From: Aulostomus chinensis
Taxonomy: Eukaryota; Chordata; Actinopteri; Syngnathiformes; Aulostomidae
Reading direction: 5' to 3'
Assembly (NCBI GenBank): GCA_037954235.1
Contig: JBBMOA010000001.1
Coordinates: 361,001 to 425,000 of the forward strand
Length of the DNA: 64,000 bases
Below the pieces are notes generated by a model. It did no database searches, was not told the origin of the DNA, and saw only the letters and a list, made by a program, of their open reading frames with translations. Positions 46,601-61,600 of the stretch are shown here, one piece after another; within the stretch, counting starts at the first letter, position 1, and every line of letters begins with the position of its first letter. Made by a program: the position numbers and the translations under genes.

Positions 46601-49560
46601 CAATTCTTCTGACATCACTGTCGCGATATTTTGAGGTTCGTTGCAGCTTTTACTACATTACTGTCGCATTATTTTGAGGTTCGTAGCAACTCTTAATCCA
46701 TGACTGTCAGCATCACTTTGAGGTTATTCGAAATTTTCACTCCATTACTGTTAGCATGATTTTAAGTTCATTAGTAATTCTTCTGACATCACTGTAGCAT
46801 CATTTTGAGATCATTACCCATTCTTCCGACATCACTGTCGCAATATTTTGAGGTTGGTAGCAACTCTTACTACATTATTGTTGCATTATTTTAAGGTTCG
46901 TAGCAACTCTTACTACATTACTGTCAGCATCACTTTGAGTTTATTTGCAACTATCACTACATTACTGTTAGCATCATTTTTAGTTGTTTAGCAATTCTCA
47001 CGACATCACTGTCGCAATATTTTGAGGTTCGTAGCAACTTTTACTACATTACTGTCGCATTATTTTGAGGTTCGTAGCAACTCTTACTACATGACTATCA
47101 GCATCTCTTTGAGTTTATTCGAAACTTTCACTCCATTACTGTTAGCATCATTTTGAGTTCACTAGCAATTCTTACTACTTCACTGTCGCATCATTTTGAG
47201 ATCATTAGCAATTCTTCTGACATCACTGTCGCATTATTTTGAGGTTCGTAGCAACTCTTCCTACATGACTGTCAGCATCACTTTGAGGTTATTCGAAACA
47301 CTTACTACATTACTTCAAGCATCACTGAGTTGATTAGCAACTATCACTACATTACTTTTAGCATCATTTAAGTTCATTAGCAATTCTTCTGACATAACTG
47401 TCGCAATATTTTGAGGTTCGTCGCAACTTTTACTACATTGCTGTCGCATTATTTTGAGGTTCGTAGCAACTCTTAGTACATGACTTTCAGCATCACTTTG
47501 AGGTTATTCGAAATGTTCACTCCATTACTGTTAGCATCATTTTGAATTCATTAGCAATCCTTACTAAATCACTGTCGCATCATTTTGAGATCTTTAGCAA
47601 TTCTTCTGACATCACTGTCGCATTATTTCAAGGTTCGTAGCAACTCTTACGACATGACTGTCACCATCACTTTGAGGTTATTCGAAACACTTACTACATT
47701 ACTCTTAGCATCATTTTAAGTTCATTAGCAATTCTTCTGACATCACTGTCGCAATATTTTGAGGTTAGTAGCAACTTTTACTACATTACTTTCGCATTAT
47801 TTTGAGGTCTGTAGCAACACTTACTACATGACTGTAAGCATCACTTTGAGGTTATTCGAAACACTTACTATATTACTGTAAGCATCACTGAGTTGATTAG
47901 CAACTATCACTACATTACTGTTAGCATCATTTTGAGTTCATTAGCATTTCTTCCGACATCACTGTCGCAATATTTTGAGGTTCGTAGCAACTTTTCCTAC
48001 ATTACTGTCGCATTTTTTTGAGGTTCGTAGCAACTTTTACTACATCACTGTCGCATTATTTTGAGGTTCGTAGCAACTCTTAGTACATGACTGTCAGCAT
48101 CACTTTGAGGTTATTCGAAACGTTCACTCCATTACTGTTAGCATCATTTTGAGTTCATTAGCAATTCTTACTATATCACTGTCGCATCATTTTGAGATCA
48201 TTAGCAATTCTTCTGACATCACTGTCGCAATATATTGAGGTTCGTAGCAACTCTTACTACATGACTGTCAGCATCACTTTGAGGTTGTTCGAAACACTTA
48301 CTACATTACTGTAAGCATCACTGACTTGATTAGCAACTATCACTACATTACTGTTAGCATCATTTTAAGTTCATTAGCAATTCTTCTGACATCACTGTCG
48401 CAATATTTTGAGGTCCGTAGCAACTCTTACTACATTACTTTCGCATTATTTTGAGGTTCGTAGCAACTCTTACTACCTGACTGTCAGCATCACTTTGAGG
48501 TTATTCGAAAGTTTCACTCCATTACTGTTAGCATCATTTTGAGTTCATTAGCAATTCTTACTAAATCACTGTCGCATCATTTTGAGATCTTTAGCAATTC
48601 TTTTGACATCACTGTCGCATTATTTTGAGGTTTGTTGCAACTCTTAGTACATGACTGTCAGCATCACTTTGAGGTTATTCGAAACGTTCACTCCATTACT
48701 GTTAGCATCATTTTGAGATCATTACCAATTCTTCTGACATCACTGTCGCAATATTTTGAGATCTTTAGCAATTCTTCCAACATCACTGTCGCATTATTTT
48801 TAGGTTCATAGCAACTCTTCCTAATGACTGTCACCATCACTTTGAGGTTATTCGAAACACTTACTACATTACTGTAAGCATCACTGAGTTGATTAGCAAC
48901 TATCACTACATTACTGTTAGCATCATTTTAAGTTCATTAGTAATTCTTCCGACATCACTGTCGCAATATTTTGAGGTTCGTAGCAACTTTTACTACATTA
49001 CTGTCGCATTATTTTGAGGTTCGTAGCAACTCTTTGTACATGACTGTCAGCATCACTTTGAGGTTATTCGAAACACTTACTACATTACTGTAAGCATCAC
49101 TGAGTTGATTAGCAACTATCACTACATTACTGTTAGCATCATCTTGAGTTCATTAGCAATTCTTCTGACATCACTGTCGCAATATTTTGAGGTTCGTAGC
49201 AACACTTACTACATGACTGTCAGAATCACTTTGAGGTTATTCGAAAGTTTCACTCCATTACTGTTTGCATCATTTTGAGTTCATTAGCAATTCTTCCGAC
49301 ATCACTGTCGCAATATTTTGAGGTTCGTTGCAACTTTTACTACATTACTGTTGCATTATTTTGAGGTTCGTAGCAACACTTACTACATGACTGTCAGCAT
49401 CACTTTGAGGTTGTTCGAAACACTTACTACATCATTGTCAGCATCACTGAGTTGATTAGCAACTATCACTACATTACTGTTAGCAACATTTTGAGTTCAT
49501 TAGGAATTCTTCCGACATCACTGTCGCAATATTTTGAGGTTCGTAGCTACTTTTACTACA

Positions 49561-52500
49561 TTACTGTTGCAGTATTTTGAGGTTCGTAGCAACTCTTATT
49601 AAATGACTTTCAGCATCTCTTTGAGTTTATTCGAAACTTTCACTCCATTACTGTTAGCATCATTTTGAGTTCATTAGCAATTCTTACTACATCACTGTCG
49701 CATTATTTTGAGATCATTAGCAATTCTTCTGACATCACTGTCGCATTATTTTGAGGTTCGTAGCAACTCTTACTACATTACTGTTGCATTATTTTGAGGT
49801 TCGTAGAAACTCTTACTACATTACTGTCAGCATCACTGAGTTTATTAGCAACTATCACTGCATTACTGTTAGCATCATTTTGAGTTCATTAGCATTTCTT
49901 CCGACATCACTGTCGCAATATTTTGAGGTTCGTAGCAACTTTTCCTACATTACTGTTGCATTTTTTTGAGGTTCGTAGCAACTTTTACTACATTACTGTC
50001 ACATTATTTTGAGGTTAGTAGCAACTCTTACTACATGACTGTCAGCATCACTTTGAGGTTATTCGAAAGTTTCACTCCATTACTGTTAGCATCATTTTGA
50101 GTTTATTAGCAATTCTTACTACATCACTGTCGCATCATTTTGAGATCATTAGCAATTCTTCCGACATCACTGTCGCAATATTTTGAGGTTCGTATCAACT
50201 CTTACTACATTATTGTTGCATTATTTTAAGGTTCGTAGCAACTCTTACTACATTACTGTCAGCATCACTTTGAGTTTTTTAGCAGCAATCACTACATTAC
50301 TGTTAGCATCATTTTGAGTTGTTGAGCAATTCTAACGACATCACTGTAGCACTAAATTGAGTTCATTAGCAACTCTTACTACATGACTGTCAGCATCACT
50401 TTGAGGTTGTTCGAAACTCTTAGTACATTACTCTAAGCATTACTGAGTTTCTTAGCAACTATCACGACATTACTGTTAGCATCATTTTGAGTTCATTAGC
50501 AATTCTTCCGACATCACTGTCGCAATATTTTGAGGTTCGTAGCAACTTTTACTACATTACTGTCGCATTATTTTGAGGTTCGTAGCAACACTTACTACAT
50601 AACTGTAAGTATCACTTTAAGGTTATTTGAAAGTTTCACTCCTTTACTGTTAGCATCATTTTGAGTTCATTAGCAATTCTTACTACATCACTGTCGCACC
50701 ATTTTGAGATCATTCGCAATTCTTCCGACATCACTGTCGCAATATTTTGAGGTTCGTAGCAACTCTTACTACATTACTGTAAGCATCACTGAGTTTCTTA
50801 GCAAGTATCACTACATTACTGTTAGCATCATTTTAAGTTCATTAGCAATTCTTACTACATCACTGTCACATCATTTTGAGATCATTAGCAGTTCTTCCGA
50901 CATCACTGTCGCAATATTTTGAGGTTCGTAGCAACTCTTACTACATTATTGTTGCATTATTTTAAGGTTCATAGCAACTCTTACTACATTACTGTCAGCA
51001 TCACTTTGAGTTTATTAGCAACTATCACTCCATTACTGTTAGCATCATTTTGAGTTCATTAGCAATTCTTACTACATCACTGTCGCATCATTTTGAGATC
51101 ATTAGCAATTCTTCCGACATCATTATCGCAATATTTTGAGGTTCTTAGCAACTCTTACTACATTATTGTTGCATTATTTTAAGGTTCGTAGCAACTCTTA
51201 CTACATTATTGTAAGCATCACTGAGTTTCTTAGCAACTATCACTACATGACTGTTAGCATCATTTTAAGTTCATTAGCAATTCTTACTACATCACTGTCA
51301 CATCATTTTGAGATCATTAGCAGTTCTTCCGACATCACTGTCGCAATATTTTGAGGTTCGTAGCAACTCTTACTACATTACTGTCAGCATCACTTTGAGT
51401 TTATTAGCAACTATCACTACATTACTGTTAGCATCATTTTGAGTTGTTGAGCAATTCTCACGACATCACTGTAGCATTAAATTGAGTTCATTAGCAACTC
51501 TTACTAAATTACTGTCAGCATCACTTTGAGGTTGTTCGAAACTCTTACTACATTACTTTAAGCATCACTGAGTTTCTTTGCAACTATCACTACATTACTG
51601 TTAGCATCATCTTGAGTTCATTAGCAATTCTTCCGACATCACTGTCGCAATATTTTGAGGTTCGTAGCAACTCTTAGTACAAGACTGTCACATTATTTTG
51701 AGGTTCGTAGCAACTCTTACTACATGACTGTCAGCATCACTTTGAGGTTATTCGAAACGTTCACTCCATTACTGTTAGCATCATTTTGAGTTCATTAGCA
51801 ATTCTTACTACATCACTGTCGCAATATTTTGAGGTTCTTAGCAACTCTTACTACATTATTTTTGCATTATTTTAAGGTTCGTAGCAACTCTTACTACATT
51901 ATTGTAAGCATCACTGAGTTTCTTAGCAACTATCACTACATGACTGTTAGCATCATTTTAAGTTCATTAGCGATTCTTCCGACATCACTGTCGCAATTTT
52001 TTGAGGTTCTAGCAACTTTTACTACATAACTGTCGCATCATTTTGAGATCATTACCAATTCTTCTGACATCACTGTCGCATCATTTTTACATCTTTAGCC
52101 ATTCTTCTGACATCACTGTCGCATTATTTTTAGGTTCGTAGCAACTCTTACTAAATGACTGTCAGCATCACTTTGAGGTTATTCAAAACTTTCACTCCAT
52201 TACTGTTTGCATCATCTTGAGTTCATGAGCAATTCTTCCGTCATCACTGTCGCATCATTTTGAGTTCATTAGCAATTCTTACTACATTACTTTTAGCATC
52301 ATTTTGAGATCATTAGAATTCTTACTACATCACTGTCGCATCATTTTGAGATCATTACCAATTCTTCTGATATCACTGTCACATTATTTTGAGGTTCGTA
52401 GCAACTCTTACTACATTATTGTTTGATTATTTTGAGGTTCGTAGCAACTCTTACGACATGACTGTCAGCATCACTTTGAGGTTGTTCGAAACACTTACTT

Positions 52501-54105
52501 CATTACTGTAAGCATCACTGACTTGATTAGCAACTATCACTACATTACTGTTAGCATCATTTTGAGTTCATTAGCAATTCTTCTGACATCACTGTCGCAT
52601 TATTTTGAGGTTCGTAGCAACTCTTACTACATTATTGTTGCATTATTTTAAGGTTTGTCGCAACTCTTACTCCATTACTGTCAGCATCACTTTGAGTTTA
52701 TTAGCAACTATCACTACATTACTGTCGCATCATCTTGAGTTCTTGAGCAATTCTCACGACATCACTGTAGCATTAAATTGAGTTCATTAGCAACTCTTAC
52801 TAAATGACTGTCAGCATCACTTTGAGGTTGTTCGAAACTCTTTCTACATTACTGTAAGCATCACTGAGTTGATTAGCAACTATCACTACATTACTGTTAG
52901 CATCATCTTGAGTTCATTACCAATTCTTCCGACATCACTGTCGCAATATTTTGAGGTTCGTAGCAACTTTTACTACATTACTGTCGCATTATTTTGAGGT
53001 TCGTAGCAACACTTACTACATGACTGTCAGCATCACTTTGAGGTCATTCGAAAGTTTCACTCCATTACTGTTAGCATCATCTTGAGTTCATTAGCAATTC
53101 TTCCAACATCACTGTCGCAATATTTTGAGGTTCGTGGCAACTTTTACTACATTACTGTTGCATTATTTTGAGATTCGTAGCAACTCTTAGTACATGACTG
53201 TCAGCATCACTTTGAGGTTGTTCGAAACACTTCCTACATTACTGTAAGCATCACTGACTGGATTAGCAACTATCACTACATTACTGTTAGCATCATTTTG
53301 AGTTCATTAGCAATTCTTACTACATCACTGTCGCATCATCTTGAGTTCATTAGCAATTCTTCCGACATCACTGTCGCAATATTTTGAGGTTCGTAGCAAC
53401 TCTTACTACATGACTGTCAGCATGACTTTGAGGTTATTCGAAACGTTCACTCCATTACTGTTAGCATCATTTTGAGTTCATTAGCAATTCTTACTAAATC
53501 ACTGTCGCATCATTTTGAGATCACAAGCAATTCTTCTGACATAACTGTCACATTATTTTGAGGTTCGTAGGAACTCTTACTACATTATTGTTGCATTATT
53601 TTAAGGTTCGTAGCAACTCTTACTACATTACTGTCAACATCACTTTGAGTTTATTAGCAACTATCACTACATTACTATTAGCATCATTTTGAGTTTATGA
53701 ACAATTCTCACGACATCACTGTAGCATTGAATCGAGTTCATTAGCCACTCTTAGTACATGACTGTCAGCATCACTTTGAGGTCATTCAAAAGTTTCACTC
53801 CATTACTGTTAGCATCATCTTGAGTTCATAAGCAATTCTTCCAACATCACTGTCGCAATATTTTGAGGTTCGTGGCAACTTTTACTACATTACTGTTGCA
53901 TTATTTTGAGATTCGTAGCAACTCTTAGTACATGACTGTCAGCATCACTTTGAGGTTGTTCGAAACTCTTACTACATTACTGTAAGCATCACTGACTGGA
54001 TTAGCAACTATCACTACATTACTGTTAGCATCATTTTAAGTTCATTAGCAATTCTTCCGACATCACTGTCGCAATTTTTTGAGGTTCGTAGCAACTTTTA
54101 CGACA
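49561..54105 (+). repeat. 4545-bp tandem duplication, copy 1
   Basis: TTACTGTTGCAGTATTTTG at 49561 recurs at 54106, and every landmark checked between (for example TTTTTTAGCAGCAATC, GATCACAAGCAATTC, GAGTTTATGAACAATTC) recurs at exactly +4545. No difference was noticed by eye. Confidence 0.9.
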
Positions 54106-57100
54106 TTACTGTTGCAGTATTTTGAGGTTCGTAGCAACTCTTATTAAATGACTTTCAGCATCTCTTTGAGTTTATTCGAAACTTTCACTCCATTACTGTT
54201 AGCATCATTTTGAGTTCATTAGCAATTCTTACTACATCACTGTCGCATTATTTTGAGATCATTAGCAATTCTTCTGACATCACTGTCGCATTATTTTGAG
54301 GTTCGTAGCAACTCTTACTACATTACTGTTGCATTATTTTGAGGTTCGTAGAAACTCTTACTACATTACTGTCAGCATCACTGAGTTTATTAGCAACTAT
54401 CACTGCATTACTGTTAGCATCATTTTGAGTTCATTAGCATTTCTTCCGACATCACTGTCGCAATATTTTGAGGTTCGTAGCAACTTTTCCTACATTACTG
54501 TTGCATTTTTTTGAGGTTCGTAGCAACTTTTACTACATTACTGTCACATTATTTTGAGGTTAGTAGCAACTCTTACTACATGACTGTCAGCATCACTTTG
54601 AGGTTATTCGAAAGTTTCACTCCATTACTGTTAGCATCATTTTGAGTTTATTAGCAATTCTTACTACATCACTGTCGCATCATTTTGAGATCATTAGCAA
54701 TTCTTCCGACATCACTGTCGCAATATTTTGAGGTTCGTATCAACTCTTACTACATTATTGTTGCATTATTTTAAGGTTCGTAGCAACTCTTACTACATTA
54801 CTGTCAGCATCACTTTGAGTTTTTTAGCAGCAATCACTACATTACTGTTAGCATCATTTTGAGTTGTTGAGCAATTCTAACGACATCACTGTAGCACTAA
54901 ATTGAGTTCATTAGCAACTCTTACTACATGACTGTCAGCATCACTTTGAGGTTGTTCGAAACTCTTAGTACATTACTCTAAGCATTACTGAGTTTCTTAG
55001 CAACTATCACGACATTACTGTTAGCATCATTTTGAGTTCATTAGCAATTCTTCCGACATCACTGTCGCAATATTTTGAGGTTCGTAGCAACTTTTACTAC
55101 ATTACTGTCGCATTATTTTGAGGTTCGTAGCAACACTTACTACATAACTGTAAGTATCACTTTAAGGTTATTTGAAAGTTTCACTCCTTTACTGTTAGCA
55201 TCATTTTGAGTTCATTAGCAATTCTTACTACATCACTGTCGCACCATTTTGAGATCATTCGCAATTCTTCCGACATCACTGTCGCAATATTTTGAGGTTC
55301 GTAGCAACTCTTACTACATTACTGTAAGCATCACTGAGTTTCTTAGCAAGTATCACTACATTACTGTTAGCATCATTTTAAGTTCATTAGCAATTCTTAC
55401 TACATCACTGTCACATCATTTTGAGATCATTAGCAGTTCTTCCGACATCACTGTCGCAATATTTTGAGGTTCGTAGCAACTCTTACTACATTATTGTTGC
55501 ATTATTTTAAGGTTCATAGCAACTCTTACTACATTACTGTCAGCATCACTTTGAGTTTATTAGCAACTATCACTCCATTACTGTTAGCATCATTTTGAGT
55601 TCATTAGCAATTCTTACTACATCACTGTCGCATCATTTTGAGATCATTAGCAATTCTTCCGACATCATTATCGCAATATTTTGAGGTTCTTAGCAACTCT
55701 TACTACATTATTGTTGCATTATTTTAAGGTTCGTAGCAACTCTTACTACATTATTGTAAGCATCACTGAGTTTCTTAGCAACTATCACTACATGACTGTT
55801 AGCATCATTTTAAGTTCATTAGCAATTCTTACTACATCACTGTCACATCATTTTGAGATCATTAGCAGTTCTTCCGACATCACTGTCGCAATATTTTGAG
55901 GTTCGTAGCAACTCTTACTACATTACTGTCAGCATCACTTTGAGTTTATTAGCAACTATCACTACATTACTGTTAGCATCATTTTGAGTTGTTGAGCAAT
56001 TCTCACGACATCACTGTAGCATTAAATTGAGTTCATTAGCAACTCTTACTAAATTACTGTCAGCATCACTTTGAGGTTGTTCGAAACTCTTACTACATTA
56101 CTTTAAGCATCACTGAGTTTCTTTGCAACTATCACTACATTACTGTTAGCATCATCTTGAGTTCATTAGCAATTCTTCCGACATCACTGTCGCAATATTT
56201 TGAGGTTCGTAGCAACTCTTAGTACAAGACTGTCACATTATTTTGAGGTTCGTAGCAACTCTTACTACATGACTGTCAGCATCACTTTGAGGTTATTCGA
56301 AACGTTCACTCCATTACTGTTAGCATCATTTTGAGTTCATTAGCAATTCTTACTACATCACTGTCGCAATATTTTGAGGTTCTTAGCAACTCTTACTACA
56401 TTATTTTTGCATTATTTTAAGGTTCGTAGCAACTCTTACTACATTATTGTAAGCATCACTGAGTTTCTTAGCAACTATCACTACATGACTGTTAGCATCA
56501 TTTTAAGTTCATTAGCGATTCTTCCGACATCACTGTCGCAATTTTTTGAGGTTCTAGCAACTTTTACTACATAACTGTCGCATCATTTTGAGATCATTAC
56601 CAATTCTTCTGACATCACTGTCGCATCATTTTTACATCTTTAGCCATTCTTCTGACATCACTGTCGCATTATTTTTAGGTTCGTAGCAACTCTTACTAAA
56701 TGACTGTCAGCATCACTTTGAGGTTATTCAAAACTTTCACTCCATTACTGTTTGCATCATCTTGAGTTCATGAGCAATTCTTCCGTCATCACTGTCGCAT
56801 CATTTTGAGTTCATTAGCAATTCTTACTACATTACTTTTAGCATCATTTTGAGATCATTAGAATTCTTACTACATCACTGTCGCATCATTTTGAGATCAT
56901 TACCAATTCTTCTGATATCACTGTCACATTATTTTGAGGTTCGTAGCAACTCTTACTACATTATTGTTTGATTATTTTGAGGTTCGTAGCAACTCTTACG
57001 ACATGACTGTCAGCATCACTTTGAGGTTGTTCGAAACACTTACTTCATTACTGTAAGCATCACTGACTTGATTAGCAACTATCACTACATTACTGTTAGC

Positions 57101-58650
57101 ATCATTTTGAGTTCATTAGCAATTCTTCTGACATCACTGTCGCATTATTTTGAGGTTCGTAGCAACTCTTACTACATTATTGTTGCATTATTTTAAGGTT
57201 TGTCGCAACTCTTACTCCATTACTGTCAGCATCACTTTGAGTTTATTAGCAACTATCACTACATTACTGTCGCATCATCTTGAGTTCTTGAGCAATTCTC
57301 ACGACATCACTGTAGCATTAAATTGAGTTCATTAGCAACTCTTACTAAATGACTGTCAGCATCACTTTGAGGTTGTTCGAAACTCTTTCTACATTACTGT
57401 AAGCATCACTGAGTTGATTAGCAACTATCACTACATTACTGTTAGCATCATCTTGAGTTCATTAGCAATTCTTCCGACATCACTGTCGCAATATTTTGAG
57501 GTTCGTAGCAACTTTTACTACATTACTGTCGCATTATTTTGAGGTTCGTAGCAACACTTACTACATGACTGTCAGCATCACTTTGAGGTCATTCGAAAGT
57601 TTCACTCCATTACTGTTAGCATCATCTTGAGTTCATTAGCAATTCTTCCAACATCACTGTCGCAATATTTTGAGGTTCGTGGCAACTTTTACTACATTAC
57701 TGTTGCATTATTTTGAGATTCGTAGCAACTCTTAGTACATGACTGTCAGCATCACTTTGAGGTTGTTCGAAACACTTCCTACATTACTGTAAGCATCACT
57801 GACTGGATTAGCAACTATCACTACATTACTGTTAGCATCATTTTGAGTTCATTAGCAATTCTTACTACATCACTGTCGCATCATCTTGAGTTCATTAGCA
57901 ATTCTTCCGACATCACTGTCGCAATATTTTGAGGTTCGTAGCAACTCTTACTACATGACTGTCAGCATGACTTTGAGGTTATTCGAAACGTTCACTCCAT
58001 TACTGTTAGCATCATTTTGAGTTCATTAGCAATTCTTACTAAATCACTGTCGCATCATTTTGAGATCACAAGCAATTCTTCTGACATAACTGTCACATTA
58101 TTTTGAGGTTCGTAGGAACTCTTACTACATTATTGTTGCATTATTTTAAGGTTCGTAGCAACTCTTACTACATTACTGTCAACATCACTTTGAGTTTATT
58201 AGCAACTATCACTACATTACTATTAGCATCATTTTGAGTTTATGAACAATTCTCACGACATCACTGTAGCATTGAATCGAGTTCATTAGCCACTCTTAGT
58301 ACATGACTGTCAGCATCACTTTGAGGTCATTCAAAAGTTTCACTCCATTACTGTTAGCATCATCTTGAGTTCATAAGCAATTCTTCCAACATCACTGTCG
58401 CAATATTTTGAGGTTCGTGGCAACTTTTACTACATTACTGTTGCATTATTTTGAGATTCGTAGCAACTCTTAGTACATGACTGTCAGCATCACTTTGAGG
58501 TTGTTCGAAACTCTTACTACATTACTGTAAGCATCACTGACTGGATTAGCAACTATCACTACATTACTGTTAGCATCATTTTAAGTTCATTAGCAATTCT
58601 TCCGACATCACTGTCGCAATTTTTTGAGGTTCGTAGCAACTTTTACGACA
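54106..58650 (+). repeat. 4545-bp tandem duplication, copy 2
   Basis: Ends where copy 1 would start a third time: 58651 reads TTACTGTCGCATTATTTTG rather than TTACTGTTGCAGTATTTTG, so there are exactly two copies. It looks identical to copy 1, which implies a very recent event or an assembly duplication. Confidence 0.9.
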
Positions 58651-61600
58651 TTACTGTCGCATTATTTTGAGGTTCGTAGCAACTTTTAGTACATGACTGT
58701 CAGCATCACTTTGAGGTCATTCGAAAGTTTCACTCCATTACTGTTAGCATCATCTTGAGTTCATTAGCAATTCTTCCAACATCACTGTCGCAATATTTTG
58801 AGGTTCGTGGCAACTTTGACTACATTACTGTTGCATTATTTTGAGATTCGTAGCAACTCTTAGTACATGACTGTCAGCATCACTTTGAGGTTGTTCGAAA
58901 CACTGACTACATTAATGTAAGCATCACTGACTGGATGAGCAACTATCACTACATTACTGTTAGCATCATTTTAAGTTGTTGAGCAATTCTTCCGACATCA
59001 CTGTCGCAATATTTTGAGGTTCGTAGCAACTTTTACTACATTACTGTCGCATTATTTTGAGGTTCGTAGCAACTCTTAGTACATGACTGTCAGCATGACT
59101 TTGAGGTTTTTCGAAACGTTCACTCCATTACTGTTAGCATCATTTTGAGTTCATTAGCAATTCTTACTAAATCACTGTCGCATCATTTTGAGATCACTAG
59201 CAATTCTTCTGACATAACTGTCACATTATTTTGAGGTTCGTAGGAACTCTTACTACATTATTGTTGCATTATTTTAAGGTTCGTAGCAACTATCACTACA
59301 TTACTATTAGCATCATTTTGAGTTTATGAACAATTCTCACGACATCACTGTAGCATTGAATCGAGTTCATTAGCCACTCTTAGTACATGACTGTCAGCAT
59401 CACTTTGAGGTCATTCAAAAGTTTCAATCCATTACTGTTAGCATCATCTTGAGTTCATTAGCAATTCTTCCAACATCACTGTCGCAATATTTTGAGGTTC
59501 GTGGCAACTTTTACTACATTACTGTTGCATTATTTTGAGATTCGTAGCAACTCTTAGTACATGACTGTCAGCATCACTTTGAGGTTGTTCGAAACTCTTA
59601 CTACATTACTGTAAGCATCACTGACTGGATTAGCAACTATCACTTCATTACTGTTAGCATCATTTTAAGTTCATTAGCAATTTTTCTGACATCACTGTCG
59701 CAATTTTTTGAGGTTCGTAGCAACTTTTACGACATTACTGTCGCATTATTTTGAGGTTCGTAGCAACTCTTAGTACATGACTGTCAGCATCACTTTGAGG
59801 TCATTCGAAAGTTTCACTCCATTACTGTTAGCATCATCTTGAGTTCATTAGCAATTCTTCCAACATCACTGTCGCAATATTTTGAGGTTCGTGGCAACTT
59901 TTATTACATTACTGTTGCATTATTTTGAGATTCGTAGCAACTCTTAGTACATGACTGTCAGCATCACTTTGAGGTTGTTCGAAACACTTCCTACATTACT
60001 GTAGGCATCACTTACTGGATTAGCAACTATCACTACATTACTGTTAGCATCATTTTAAGTTCATTAGCAATTCAACCGACATCACTGTTGCAATTTTTTG
60101 AGGTTCGTAGCAACTTTTACGACATTACTGTCGCATTATTTTGAGGTTCGGAGCAACTTTTAGTACATGACTGTCAGCATCACTTTGAGGTCATTCGAAA
60201 GTTTCACTCCATTACTGTTAGCATCATCTTGAGTTCATTAGCAATTCTTCTAACATCACTGTCGCAATATTTTGAGGTTCGTGGCAACTTTTACTACATT
60301 ACTGTTGCATTATTTTGAGATTCGTAGCAACTCTTAGTACATGACTGTCAGCATCACTTTGAGGTTGTTCGAAACACTGACTACATTAATGTAAGCATCA
60401 CTGACTGGATTAGCAACTATCACTACATTACTGTTAGCATCATTTTAAGTTGTTGAGCAATTCTTCCGACATCACTGTCGCAATATTTTGAGGTTCGTAG
60501 CAACTTTTACTACATTACTGTCGCATTATTTTGAGGTTCGTAGCAACTCTTAGTACATGACTGTCAGCATGACTTTGAGGTTATTCGAAACGTTCACTCC
60601 ATTACTGTAAGCATCACTGACTGGATTAGCAACTATCACTACATTACTGTTAGCATCATTTTAAGTTCATTAGCAATTCTTCCGACATCACTGTCGCAAT
60701 TTTTTGAGGTTCGTAGCAACTTTTACGACATTACTGTCGCATTATTTTGAGGTTCGTAGCAACTCTTAGTACATGACTGTCAGCATGACTTTGAGGTTAT
60801 TCGAAACGTTCACTCCATTACTGTTAGCATCATTTTGAGTTCATTAGCAATTCTTACTAAATCACTGTCACATCATTTTGAGATCACTAGCAATTCTTTT
60901 GACATAACTGTCACATTATTTTGAGGTTCGTAGGAACTCTTACTACATTATTGTTGCATTATTTTAAGGTTCGTAGCAACTCTTACTACATTACTGTCAG
61001 CATCACTTTGAGTTTATTAGCAACTATCACTACATTACTATTAGCATCATTTTGAGTTTATGAACAATTCTCACGACATCACTGTAGCATTGAATCGAGT
61101 TCATTAGCAACTCTTAGTACATGACTGTCAGCATCACTTTGAGGTTATTCGAAAGTTTCACTCCATTACTTTTTGCATCATTTTGAGTTCATTAGCAATT
61201 CTTCTGACATCACTGTCGCATTATTTTGAGGTTCGTAGCAACTCTTAGTACATGACTGTCAGCATCACTTTGAGGTTATTCGAAACACTTACTACATTAC
61301 TGTAAGCATCACTGAGTTGATTAGCAACTATCACTCCATTACTGTTAGCATCATTTTGAGTTCATTAGCAACTCTCACTACATCACTGTTAGCATCATTT
61401 TGAGTTGTTGAGCAATTCTCACGACATCACTGTCGCATCATTTTGAGTTCATTAGCAACTCTTACTAAATGACTGTCAGCATCACTTTGAGGTTATTCGA
61501 AAGTTTCACTCCATTACTGTTAGCATCATCTTGAGTTCGTTAGCAATTCTTCCGACATCACTGTCGCAATATTTTGAGGTTCGTAGCAACTTTTACTACA

